Below are positions 17,993-25,607 of a DNA stretch of 31,140 nt, piece after piece. This DNA is from JABMPO01 sp964539785 (lineage in GTDB: Bacteria; Fidelibacterota; Marinisomatia; Marinisomatales; TCS56). Below the pieces are notes generated by a model. The model was not told the DNA's origin. It made no database searches and saw nothing but the letters and a program-made list of their open reading frames with translations. The translations under genes and the position numbers were made by a program. Location: NCBI GenBank assembly GCA_964539785.1, contig CAZIJQ010000028.1, forward strand, positions 1 through 31,140, in the 5' to 3' direction. Each line of letters begins with the position of its first letter. The first letter of the stretch is position 1.

Positions 17993-18698
17993 TGAAGTCA
18001 TTTTCATTTTCCAGACCGTAATCGGTCTATGCTTCGCGCTGGCAGCATTTCGATTGGGGAAAATCTGGCTGTATGCTTATATCGCCATGGCAATTGTTCT
18101 GGCTAATATCTTTGTTACTAAACAATTTGATTTATTCGGATTGTCCGCCACCGGCGGCAATGTATTGTACGGATCAATTTTTCTGGTAACCGATCTGCTG
18201 TCTGAACATTATGGAAAAGCAACGGCCCGAAAAGCAGTTATTATTGGATTCTTTGGTGCAGTCTTTTATCTAATCATGTCTCAGTTAATACTGTTATATA
18301 CTGTTAACGATATCGATTGGGGAGCTGGCGCCGGCATGGATACGATTTTTGCTGCCGGTCCGTCAATAATTCTTGCCAGTTTAAGTGCCTACATGATCTC
18401 ACAATTACATGATATCTGGGCTTTTCATCTTTGGAAAAATAAGTTTAGAGGGAAATATTTGTGGCTGCGAAATAATCTTTCAACCTTTGTGAGCCAGGCA
18501 ATAGACAGTATTGTATTTACTTCGCTGGCATTCGGAATTTTACCGATCCTGTTTCGTAATCCCGAAGGATTATTGCCCTGGGCTGATCTTGTTGAAATAA
18601 TTATTACAACTTATCTTTTAAAATTAGTTGTGGCTGCAATCGATACTCCATTTATATATTTAAGTTATCGTTTTAAACCGGGGGACCTGGTATCATAA
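17985..18698 (+). CDS. yhhQ: Queuosine precursor transporter (YhhQ/VUT family)
   Basis: A 237-residue membrane protein with about six hydrophobic segments. It has the family pattern A-N-I (early), G-G-N-V-L-Y-G-S-I-F-L-V-T-D-L-L-S-E-H-Y-G-K-A-T-A-R-K-A-V, and later R-N-N-L-S-T-F-V-S-Q-A-I-D-S-I-V-F. YhhQ-type proteins import preQ0/preQ1, deazaguanine precursors for tRNA modification. No queuosine-biosynthesis gene is visible in the window, which would fit salvage, though such genes could lie elsewhere. The start overlaps the ybgC stop by eight bases. Confidence 0.88.
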   Translation: MSNEVIFIFQTVIGLCFALAAFRLGKIWLYAYIAMAIVLANIFVTKQFDLFGLSATGGNVLYGSIFLVTDLLSEHYGKATARKAVIIGFFGAVFYLIMSQLILLYTVNDIDWGAGAGMDTIFAAGPSIILASLSAYMISQLHDIWAFHLWKNKFRGKYLWLRNNLSTFVSQAIDSIVFTSLAFGILPILFRNPEGLLPWADLVEIIITTYLLKLVVAAIDTPFIYLSYRFKPGDLVS

Positions 18699-18750
18699 TA
18701 ACGCATTGGGACCTCATCCCATCTGCTATCGTGCTGAATAAGGAGAAACA

Positions 18751-19788
18751 ATGAAGCGAATTTTTATCGGGGCCGGAATATTATTAATTATGGCCTGTAC
18801 TGCCAAAGCCCCAGAATTTCCCTGGGCGAATAAATCGTTTGAAGCTGTTCAGAAATCGGCTGGTGAAAAACTGATCATGCTTGATTTTTACACCGAATGG
18901 TGAAGTTGGTGCAAGCGGCTGGATGCCGATGTATTCCCAGATGAAAAGGTAATTGAATTTGCTAAAGCAAATCTCGTAGGTATTCGTGTTAATGCCGAAA
19001 AAGGTATTGGCCCTGAATTGCGGGATAAATTCAAATTGCCCGGCTACCCGACAATTGTATTTATCAAAGCCGATGGTTCAGAGGTTGACCGGATAGTAGG
19101 ATATAGGCCTGCGGACGTTTTTCTGAGCGAACTGGAACGGATCAATCGTAACGAAGGCACGATTGATGATCTGAGCCATCAATTGGAAACCTACCCGGAA
19201 GATGATTCCCTGTTAATGCAAATAGCTGAGAAATACGAAGAGCGACAGGATTTTGAGGCTGCTTTACCGTATTGGGAAAAAATTCTCAAACTTCCTTCAA
19301 ATCATAGTGACATGGCCCGTTATCGGGTGGCAACCAGCAATGCATTAATTACCAATCAAGCGGGACCCTTGACGAGCTATATCAATGAATTCCCTTTCGG
19401 TATCTATACTGCTAATGCCTATAGTTCATTACAAAGGTTTTATCGTGGCGCAAAGGACACGGTTGCAGAAATCCAGACTTTCGAGCAATTTATTACTTTC
19501 CTTGAAAAACAAAACAAATTAACTGCCAGCGATTTAAACAGCTATTCCTGGCGGATGACCCAATTAGAAAAAAATCTCGAAGATGCACTGTTGAAAATCC
19601 GTCTTGCCGTAAAATTAGCAGCGGATGAACCAGCCGACGCCCAGGCCGGGATCATGGATACCGAGGCAGAAGTGCAGTGGAAATTAGGTCGCCTTGATGA
19701 AGCCATCACTGTGATAGATGAATGTATCAAACTGCAACCCGAAGATCAGTATTATAGAGATCAAAAAGCCAAATTTCTAAAAGGATGA
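18751..19788 (+). CDS. Thioredoxin-like TPR lipoprotein with in-frame TGA, probable selenoprotein (UxxC)
   Basis: The ATG at 18751 follows aggag (18741-18745). The N-terminus is a lipoprotein signal with lipobox I-M-A-C (cysteine 16). The frame runs to 19788 with one interruption, TGA at 18901-18903 (codon 51). The context is D-F-Y-T-E-W-(TGA)-S-W-C-K-R-L-D, where thioredoxin-fold proteins have W-C-x-W-C, so the TGA replaces the first catalytic cysteine. Downstream the fold continues with the cis-proline loop (P-G-Y-P-T-I-V-F-I) and then TPR-like helices (about 145-345). Read through, it is 345 residues. No ribosome site supports a restart after the TGA. A hairpin follows the TGA. A periplasmic or outer-membrane-anchored thiol/selenol oxidoreductase is the likely role. 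The alternative is a recent nonsense mutation in a cysteine codon; sel genes are not in the window. Confidence 0.78.
18908..18935 (+). promoter_or_regulatory. Candidate bacterial SECIS hairpin
   Basis: Downstream of the TGA at 18901-18903, bases 18916-18919 (cggc) pair perfectly with 18925-18928 (gccg), closing the loop tggat. Below a G-A mismatch and one bulged A, the stem can continue with 18908-18912 pairing to 18931-18935, including G-U pairs. Sixteen bases separate the TGA from the loop, and a G is in the second loop position. Both fit published descriptions of bacterial SECIS elements. The thermodynamic stability was not computed, and short hairpins arise by chance, so the call is tentative. 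Confidence 0.5.
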
Positions 19789-19835
19789 TGGAGTCATTTG
19801 GTCACCTTTGTGATTCCATTCTTACTAACAATAGC

Positions 19836-19866
19836 AGAGCCGCTCTTTTGAGCGGCTCTCTTTTTT
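19836..19866 (+). terminator. Strong intrinsic terminator after the thioredoxin-like gene
   Basis: A perfect 10-bp stem agagccgctc-tttt-gagcggctct (19836-19859) is followed by ctttttt. It lies 48 bases after the stop and ends the plus-strand run that begins at 13847 or earlier. It faces the convergent minus-strand unit. Confidence 0.9.
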
Positions 19867-19872
19867 CACTAG

Positions 19873-19990
19873 TTGCATCACTCCTGCGATGCAATCTTAA
19901 GCGTTACACCGCAGAGCAGTGTAACAAGGGAAAAAATAATAATTCATTATATTAAACCGTTAAAACGCATTTTAGGGTTATTAGCGGTTT
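19873..19990. repeat. Three further hairpins between convergent genes
   Basis: Stem one is ttgcatc/gatgcaa (19873-19879 with 19888-19894). Stem two is gttacac/gtgtaac (19903-19909 with 19919-19925). Stem three is aaaccgttaa/ttagcggttt (19954-19963 with 19981-19990, one G-U pair). Stem three begins at the last base of the GFA-gene stop on the minus strand and is followed there, further on, by a T6 run (from about 19937 to 19932). It may be the minus-strand terminator. The first two have no clear T-tract and may be repeat-derived. Confidence 0.45.
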
Positions 19991-20406
19991 TATTTATTCG
20001 AATCCGGGTCGTCGCTACGGGGTAAACCATCATTGAATTCCAGCCAATCCACATGAGTATCGAAATAGGCGTGGCCAGCTGGCTTACGATCAATTGGATC
20101 GATCATATTGGATAGGGAGATGTGGGTTTCGTCCGGCCATTTTGTAGATTTGAATAGAATGTGACTACCGCAGTTAGTGCAAAATCCCCTTTGGGATTCG
20201 GCGGATGAAAAATACCATTTGATCTGGTTTTCACCTGCGGTGATTCTAAATTGTGCGGTGTTTACTCCAAACCAGGTGACGAATGCCGCGCCGTGGGAAC
20301 GGCGGCAGAGGGTACAATGGCAATGGGCGCACCATTTTGTTGGTAGAGTTACTTCAAATTTTATTTTTTCGCAAAGACAGGCTCCGCGGACAATTTTTGG
20401 ATTCAT
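19990..20406 (-). CDS. GFA-family (glutathione-dependent formaldehyde-activating enzyme-like) zinc protein
   Basis: A 138-residue protein with the zinc-binding cysteine layout of the GFA fold: G-A-C-L-C-E near the N-terminus, C-A-H-C-H-C-T-L-C-R-R in the middle and F-C-T-N-C-G-S-H later. Most GFA homologues are of unproven function despite the name, and no glutathione pathway gene is nearby. The start at 20406 is chosen because gagg lies seven bases upstream. An in-frame ATG at 20412 overlaps the preceding stop in an atga arrangement and is also possible. It is the last gene of the minus-strand unit. Confidence 0.85.
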   Translation of the reverse strand: MNPKIVRGACLCEKIKFEVTLPTKWCAHCHCTLCRRSHGAAFVTWFGVNTAQFRITAGENQIKWYFSSAESQRGFCTNCGSHILFKSTKWPDETHISLSNMIDPIDRKPAGHAYFDTHVDWLEFNDGLPRSDDPDSNK

Positions 20407-20408
20407 CC

Positions 20409-21128
20409 TCATTCCTCTGCAATTTGAACAGCGATTTGGCAATAGTCATCGCCCTGTAGTACGGATTTTTCTACCGTGACCTCTACCTGTCGACCGGTTA
20501 TTACTTCCCAGATATTTTGATAAAAGCCGGCGCCGCAATAACAATAGGTGGGAGAAATGGTTTGATTGGCGTTCATTATATCACGGATTCGCGGGCAGTG
20601 ACAGTAAAGCTGCCGTTTTCGTAACGGATCATCAGTACTCAAATATTCCCGGAGATTTCCGCTTTTCGGAATTTTTATAGCGGTTATGGTATTACCATTA
20701 AGAATACCTGCTGCACCCCATCCTTTTTCAACAATCATTGCAATTGTTTCCTGGTCAAGGTTTAAAACATTAGCCAGAAAATTTTCGAATTGATTCTGTA
20801 ACATTTGATGTGGAACAGCAATATCTCCAGTTTCTTCAAATGCCGCTTTCAGATCACTGAGTTGATCTTCAGGGTAATGACAGGCGCAAGCGGTCATAAT
20901 GTCCTGCCGAGGTTCCGGATCACAATTATCGTCCAGTAATTCAAGAGCTCGTTGCGACCAGGCGATAACTGAGTCGCGGTTACTGCCATCAGTCAGATAT
21001 TCGCTGCCTCGCATTATTTGTGCACAAATTGGTGCTGGCAAGGATTTGGAAATACCGTTGGAGAATTTTTCCAGCCACTGCTGATCAAAATCTGTACTAT
21101 TTAGTGAATGTTGCTTTTCATTATCCAT
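20409..21128 (-). CDS. Cys-rich protein with V4R/ATC-hydrolase-like C-terminus, function unknown
   Basis: A 239-residue soluble protein without signal or membrane segments. It is rich in cysteine: C-x-C in T-A-C-A-C-H, Y-C-H-C-P-R, and C-Y-C-G-A-G-F-Y. The C-terminal pattern G-F-Y-x-x-I-W-E-V-I-T-G-R-x-V-E-V, then S-V-L-x-G-D-D-Y-C, resembles the end of V4R-like and L-2-amino-thiazoline-4-carboxylate-hydrolase-like domains; this is recollection, not a search. The clustered cysteines could bind metal. The start overlaps the PHP-gene stop by eight bases, and the stop touches the GFA gene, so translation is probably coupled. Confidence 0.7.
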   Translation of the reverse strand: MDNEKQHSLNSTDFDQQWLEKFSNGISKSLPAPICAQIMRGSEYLTDGSNRDSVIAWSQRALELLDDNCDPEPRQDIMTACACHYPEDQLSDLKAAFEETGDIAVPHQMLQNQFENFLANVLNLDQETIAMIVEKGWGAAGILNGNTITAIKIPKSGNLREYLSTDDPLRKRQLYCHCPRIRDIMNANQTISPTYCYCGAGFYQNIWEVITGRQVEVTVEKSVLQGDDYCQIAVQIAEE

Positions 21129-22737
21129 TAGTAATCCAGATTGGATTTGTGAGGCAGCGCCGGTCAGTATTTGTTGTCAGTTCGGCTCGTAAATAACCGG
21201 GAAGATCGCAGGTAATATCTTCAACTATAATATTAGAATCATATTCATTGAACTGCCAACTATTGCTAAATAATATTTTTTCTGATACCTGACCGGTAAT
21301 TCCATAATATACGGTCAGATTTTTCAGCGCACCGAATTCCGTCGAAGATGAACTGATCAATTTTAATGCACCAGTGCTTGGATGAATCTCATCGCCGATT
21401 GTGAATTGCCGATCATCGCTTTCAAACTGCAAGTCAAGCGCCGGTCCATTGCTGACGATACAGCGCCCCCTTCGCAATTGTAACATTATATTGTCAAGGT
21501 TGAGTTTACCCTTTTTTATTACACCTGTTCGCCATTTTCCCAGGATTTGATCCTGATGATGAACAGTTGATAGCATTGGAATTTTGATCTGATGAAAATG
21601 ATTGAAATTGCCGTGGGCATCATTGCCGGCATATATAAAATGATGTTTTCCCTTTAACAAATGGTGGACCCAACGGTCAACATGGCGCTGCTGGATATAA
21701 CCGTTGATGATTTGCAGTCCGTTTAATTCGTCATGATTGATGTCAGTTGTTTCCCAGGCGCCGCGGTTGATCAGCAGCCATTGCAGCAAGGCTGTGTGTG
21801 CAAATGGGTGGGCTGCAATTGCCAGGGTATTATTATCAAGTTGAGTCAATGTATCCGGGATATTTTGCTCCGAATAATGATGAAACCACTTTTCGGCGCC
21901 ATCGCCGGATCCTGGTATAAATTGAGCGTAATTAAATACCAGTAAATGGACATTTCGATCTTTAGAATTTCTAACGGTCACTTCTTCACTGGGAATCAGT
22001 AGGGGCGGGTCCTTTTCATTTTGCGATTGAATTTCGGCACGTGACAGTTCCCATTTTTTGAGTTTGGGATCGTTTTTTGTCCACTGTCCCCATTCGTTAT
22101 CCAGATCATAGGAATGATCAGTAATGGCTACAAAATCAAGGCCGAGAGCGCGAGCTGCGGTTTTTGTAGCTGATAGCGACGCGCCGAATTCCACGAAATC
22201 CTCGGTATAATTACTGTGATAATGAAGATCGCCCCACCAGTAGTTTTGACTGCCAGGAATGGGATTATCACTGGCGTAGGTTAGCAGAGGGAAGGGGCGA
22301 GATGTGGCAACATTATGATTGACAATCGATTTTCGGCGTCCATTAATGGAATAATCGATCTTGGCGGTTATTGCTATTGGCCCGATTAAATCACCCAGAT
22401 CCAGTTCCCGGCAATCCTCAAACCAGAATTGGTTGATCAACCGGTTATAATCGATTTCATGCTGAATCTGGTTACCGGAATCAGATCGGATGGTGATCGA
22501 AACCGATAGCAATTGGACCGGAAATTTATTGGCGTCTTTGATTATAATAACCAGGGGAAGTTTTTGACCCGGATTGATACGATGGGGAGTGTCAACAAGA
22601 ATCTCTGGTTCCCGCCGGAAGTAGCGACTGAAGGGGAAAAGCGGGAACCGATAATGCAGCTCCAGATAACCAAAGATCATCGGGATAATCAGCAATGTCC
22701 CCAGTAAAAATACCAGTTGGTCGAGTGCTGCAAGCAT
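21121..22737 (-). CDS. Membrane-anchored PHP-domain metallo-hydrolase
   Basis: A 538-residue protein. It starts with one transmembrane helix (about residues 8-25), then a beta-rich extracytoplasmic domain (about 45-150). The PHP (polymerase and histidinol phosphatase) domain follows, with G-D-L-H-Y-H-S-N-Y-T-E-D near residue 170, A-I-T-D-H-S-Y-D-L, A-A-H-P-F and Y-A-G-N-D-A-H-G. These supply the metal-binding histidines and aspartates. A C-terminal beta region ends the protein. The architecture resembles secreted CehA/McbA-type PHP phosphoesterases; the substrate is unknown. It lies 33 bases after the M14 gene on the same strand. Confidence 0.85.
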   Translation of the reverse strand: MLAALDQLVFLLGTLLIIPMIFGYLELHYRFPLFPFSRYFRREPEILVDTPHRINPGQKLPLVIIIKDANKFPVQLLSVSITIRSDSGNQIQHEIDYNRLINQFWFEDCRELDLGDLIGPIAITAKIDYSINGRRKSIVNHNVATSRPFPLLTYASDNPIPGSQNYWWGDLHYHSNYTEDFVEFGASLSATKTAARALGLDFVAITDHSYDLDNEWGQWTKNDPKLKKWELSRAEIQSQNEKDPPLLIPSEEVTVRNSKDRNVHLLVFNYAQFIPGSGDGAEKWFHHYSEQNIPDTLTQLDNNTLAIAAHPFAHTALLQWLLINRGAWETTDINHDELNGLQIINGYIQQRHVDRWVHHLLKGKHHFIYAGNDAHGNFNHFHQIKIPMLSTVHHQDQILGKWRTGVIKKGKLNLDNIMLQLRRGRCIVSNGPALDLQFESDDRQFTIGDEIHPSTGALKLISSSSTEFGALKNLTVYYGITGQVSEKILFSNSWQFNEYDSNIIVEDITCDLPGYLRAELTTNTDRRCLTNPIWITNG

Positions 22738-22759
22738 ACCCAGTTAAATTTAAGCTTGC
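22730..22759 (-). promoter_or_regulatory. Hairpin over the PHP-gene start codon
   Basis: On the minus strand gcaagc (22759-22754) can pair with gcttgc (22735-22730), placing the last base of the start codon (22737-22735) in the stem and the rest in the loop edge. No good ribosome site is seen here. This may tune translation of the second gene, or it may be chance. Confidence 0.25.
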
Positions 22760-22770
22760 TGTCCTACCAG

Positions 22771-25422
22771 TTAGTCCAGGGCCGGTAAGAGGATTGAATT
22801 GAGCAGCAGTTTATAGGATACACTGGTGGAAGCCCTGAACTGGGGATTGAAGGCGAATAGTACTAGTTGCCCCTTACCTTTCTTCAACCACACCAGGCCA
22901 ACCTGATTCGCAAGTTTTTCTTCATTCTCACAATAACCGCTCAAGAGGATATCCGTTTCCGGGAATTTCCCGATTACCCGGCGATCCATATCAAAATTAG
23001 GAAAACTGGTGGCGAAGACCGGTTTACCCCGGGAGAACACACCAATTTCCCTTTCCATACCGAGGGTGATTGGATGGTCCCCAAGCAGTTCTAACCGCAC
23101 CAGCGAGCCGGGACAGTAGAGACCTGCTTTGCGTAGTTTATCCGATTTATCGCTGAAAGGTAATTGGAACTCCTCGACCTCATCCTTACCGCGTTTAATT
23201 TCCAGTTGGCCACCGAATAATTTCGTTGAGCCACCCCAGGCGATAATAATGCCACCCTGGTCCAGGAAAGTCAATAGCTGCGTCTTGCCCTCATCACCGA
23301 TCCCCTGTGTGAATTCCGGTGGATAGGCGCTGATAAAATATTCACTATCGGATTTATATTTACCCTTTTCTAACACATTAACATTCTCGTTGGGAAAGAT
23401 TACTACATCAAATTTCTTAGCGAAATCGATTGTCTTGAAATCTCCCGGTCGTACAACCTGGAAAGGTATTTTATAGCTGTCAAATACATAGCGCGTCCAG
23501 CCGGCATCCATATCGTGGAAATAACTTTCCACCAGGGCGATGCGGGGAATTGCGATCGGTTCTGATTGAAAGTTTACCTTATCAACCACGAATCCGGGGC
23601 TTAACTGCAATCCATTCAGCAATTGCTGCAGTTTGGATTTATTTTTATTATCCCGGTGGATCAGGAAACTTCCCCTGGGATAATTCACTACATCAATTAC
23701 AGCCGGTTCGACCAGTCGCTCCACTTTCAAACCTATTTTTTTGGCTTTAAAAGCAGCCTGAAAACTTTCATTGGAATTGACATTCAGGATAACGGATTGG
23801 AAAGTATTTGGCAGATCTGTTTTCAAATTGAATGGAAATATAATTTGTGTAAATGCTGGTGGTTGAGATGGAGATTGATCAATTTCAACAGCTGTTACAC
23901 CATTATGGAGAGGTAGTGACCAACTGGTGATGTCATAGGGTTTAATGATCTTTCCACCGGGAGTATAATGGCGCACGGGAAATACCTGTGCTTCCATTAC
24001 TTCTTTAATAAATGGCCGGTAGGGTTGGGCTAGGGGGACGATCAGATCACCAGGTGCGAAGATTCGGTTAGCGCTGGTGAATGGTTCGGTTAATTCATAG
24101 ACATTGACACCGTGCTCCATTAGTAGATTGACCAGATTGACCAGTTCGCTGGGATCGTGTTGTTCCCTGGGGAGGATATAAAAGTAGGGCGGTTGTTCCC
24201 GACCACGCTGAACTTCTTTTTTACAATGGGTGTTACGAAAAGCCAGAATTTCCCGTCGGTGGAGGGCAGCTGTTTTTAGCAAAGACATGGTTGATACGAT
24301 TTCGTATTCCACAATATCGCCGAGTCTCCACCAGCCACCGGGCCAGGGCAGGGGCATGTTAATACTCTTTTTATATTCCGATAGTCCTTTTCCATAAGCC
24401 CCCAATTCTGTCGGTTCGATAAAGATTGGCGTGGCATATTTGACGCTGGCGGCTTCAGTCAAGAGGCCGATCACACCTTTCCAGTTGCAGGTCTCGGTGG
24501 AACCAGGCCAGTAGTCATCAAATAAGTAATGTTGTGATATCCCAGCCAGACCGGCTTCAGTCATATCGGTGGCCAGATTGGAGCCCAGAACCCAGGTCCA
24601 ATTCCATAGACTTTCATTCACATTTTCGGCTATCGGATCGTGCATGGGGGGAACGAAATAGCGCGGCCCCCTTGATCCCATTTGATGTTTTTCCACCATG
24701 ATGTGAGGGTACCATTCGGTGTTATAAAGTCGGGCAATTGCCTTAGTGTCCGATTGGCTCAGGGTAACAAAATCTCGATTATTATCATGGCCAACATATT
24801 TATGGTAAATGCCCGGCATGGAACTGCCTTCATACTTTGTACCCTTATATTTTTTATAATGATTGACTATCATGTCCATTCCGTCAGGATTGTGGCAGGG
24901 AATCATCATATAGACGACTTTGTCCAGCCAGTCCAGTACCTGGGGATCAGTGGTGGTAACGAGATCGTGGGCAATAATTGGGGCTGACTGGGAAGGACCG
25001 ACTTCCCCGGAATGCATGGAGAGAGCAGCCATAAAAAACACTTTCCCGTTTTTTAACAAGACTTCTTGCTGGTCAGCTGGAATTTCCGGATCCAAAGCCA
25101 ATCGTCGATTGATATCCCTTAGATTTTCCAGATTATTAATATTTTCATCCATTGAAAAGAAGGCGCAATACATTTTGCGGCCCTGGGGTGATTCACCAAT
25201 TTCCCGTAATTCGAGCCGGGGTGATTCAGTCGCCAGTTTTGTTAAATACTCGATCAATTCTTCATAGTCCAACAACATTCGGTCGGACCCGGGCTGAAAT
25301 CCGAAAAACTGGCTGGGTGATATAATCTCTGCGCTAACTGGAACTGAGCACAGGCACAATAATACAAGTAGCAGACTGAAAAAAGAGATTTGATAATTGA
25401 GTTTAGAAATAGACTTTTTCAT
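22771..25422 (-). CDS. Secreted M14-family zinc carboxypeptidase-like protein
   Basis: About 883 residues. The start at 25422 (M-K-K-S-I-S-K-L-N-Y) gives a signal peptide ending near V-S-A-E and has agga upstream; an extension to 25515 is open but unlikely. The M14 zinc site is visible: H-S-G-E at residues 137-140 gives the HxxE ligands, and N-P-D-G, N-N-R-D-F and V-E-K-H-Q-M-G carry further family positions. A glutamate in L-T-E-A-A-S is the probable catalytic acid. The C-terminal half, from about residue 600, begins I-A-L-V-E-S-Y-F-H-D-M-D-A and looks like a glutamine-amidotransferase/DJ-1-like fold. Similar long M14 proteins are known in Ignavibacteria-type and Acidobacteria genomes. It is probably a periplasmic or secreted peptidase. 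Confidence 0.88.
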   Translation of the reverse strand: MKKSISKLNYQISFFSLLLVLLCLCSVPVSAEIISPSQFFGFQPGSDRMLLDYEELIEYLTKLATESPRLELREIGESPQGRKMYCAFFSMDENINNLENLRDINRRLALDPEIPADQQEVLLKNGKVFFMAALSMHSGEVGPSQSAPIIAHDLVTTTDPQVLDWLDKVVYMMIPCHNPDGMDMIVNHYKKYKGTKYEGSSMPGIYHKYVGHDNNRDFVTLSQSDTKAIARLYNTEWYPHIMVEKHQMGSRGPRYFVPPMHDPIAENVNESLWNWTWVLGSNLATDMTEAGLAGISQHYLFDDYWPGSTETCNWKGVIGLLTEAASVKYATPIFIEPTELGAYGKGLSEYKKSINMPLPWPGGWWRLGDIVEYEIVSTMSLLKTAALHRREILAFRNTHCKKEVQRGREQPPYFYILPREQHDPSELVNLVNLLMEHGVNVYELTEPFTSANRIFAPGDLIVPLAQPYRPFIKEVMEAQVFPVRHYTPGGKIIKPYDITSWSLPLHNGVTAVEIDQSPSQPPAFTQIIFPFNLKTDLPNTFQSVILNVNSNESFQAAFKAKKIGLKVERLVEPAVIDVVNYPRGSFLIHRDNKNKSKLQQLLNGLQLSPGFVVDKVNFQSEPIAIPRIALVESYFHDMDAGWTRYVFDSYKIPFQVVRPGDFKTIDFAKKFDVVIFPNENVNVLEKGKYKSDSEYFISAYPPEFTQGIGDEGKTQLLTFLDQGGIIIAWGGSTKLFGGQLEIKRGKDEVEEFQLPFSDKSDKLRKAGLYCPGSLVRLELLGDHPITLGMEREIGVFSRGKPVFATSFPNFDMDRRVIGKFPETDILLSGYCENEEKLANQVGLVWLKKGKGQLVLFAFNPQFRASTSVSYKLLLNSILLPALD

Positions 25423-25455
25423 GGCAATTTCATCCTGTATTAAATTATCGCTAAT

Positions 25456-25499
25456 AATACCTTCCCGCTGGCTCGAACCAGCGGTTAAATTAGGGTATT
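25456..25499 (-). promoter_or_regulatory. Nested hairpin in the leader of the M14 gene
   Basis: The inner stem is ccgctgg/ccagcgg (25465-25471 with 25478-25484, 6-base loop). The outer stem is aatacc/ggtatt (25456-25461 with 25494-25499). It lies 34-77 bases upstream of the M14 start codon, within the divergent region, and has no T-tract. It could be a leader RNA structure or a protein-binding palindrome. Confidence 0.4.
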
Positions 25500-25541
25500 C
25501 TATTCCGGTTTCCAAAAAACAATATTTTTCAAATATGAAGA

Positions 25542-25569
25542 TTGATTTTCATACTATTACCAATAAATT
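25542..25569 (+). promoter_or_regulatory. Possible sigma-70-like promoter for DUF512-der
   Basis: ttgatt (25542-25547) and taaatt (25564-25569) are separated by 16 bases. They lie in the divergent region 39 bases before the DUF512 start. The match is imperfect in an AT-rich background, so this is only suggestive. Confidence 0.3.
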
Positions 25570-25607
25570 CAATTAATTTGACTGGATTGCTCCGTAATTT
25601 CCGCCCC

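Noticed and set aside
18901..18903. Alternative genetic code with TGA as a sense codon
   Set aside because: lepA, the CPBP gene, the zinc-ribbon gene, the GT2 fusion and accA all end at TGA at family-typical lengths, and only one gene shows internal TGA.
19018..19788. Separate gene starting at the TTG at 19018
   Set aside because: It would begin in the middle of a thioredoxin fold without a ribosome site, while the upstream frame has a signal peptide, ribosome site and the matching first half of the fold.
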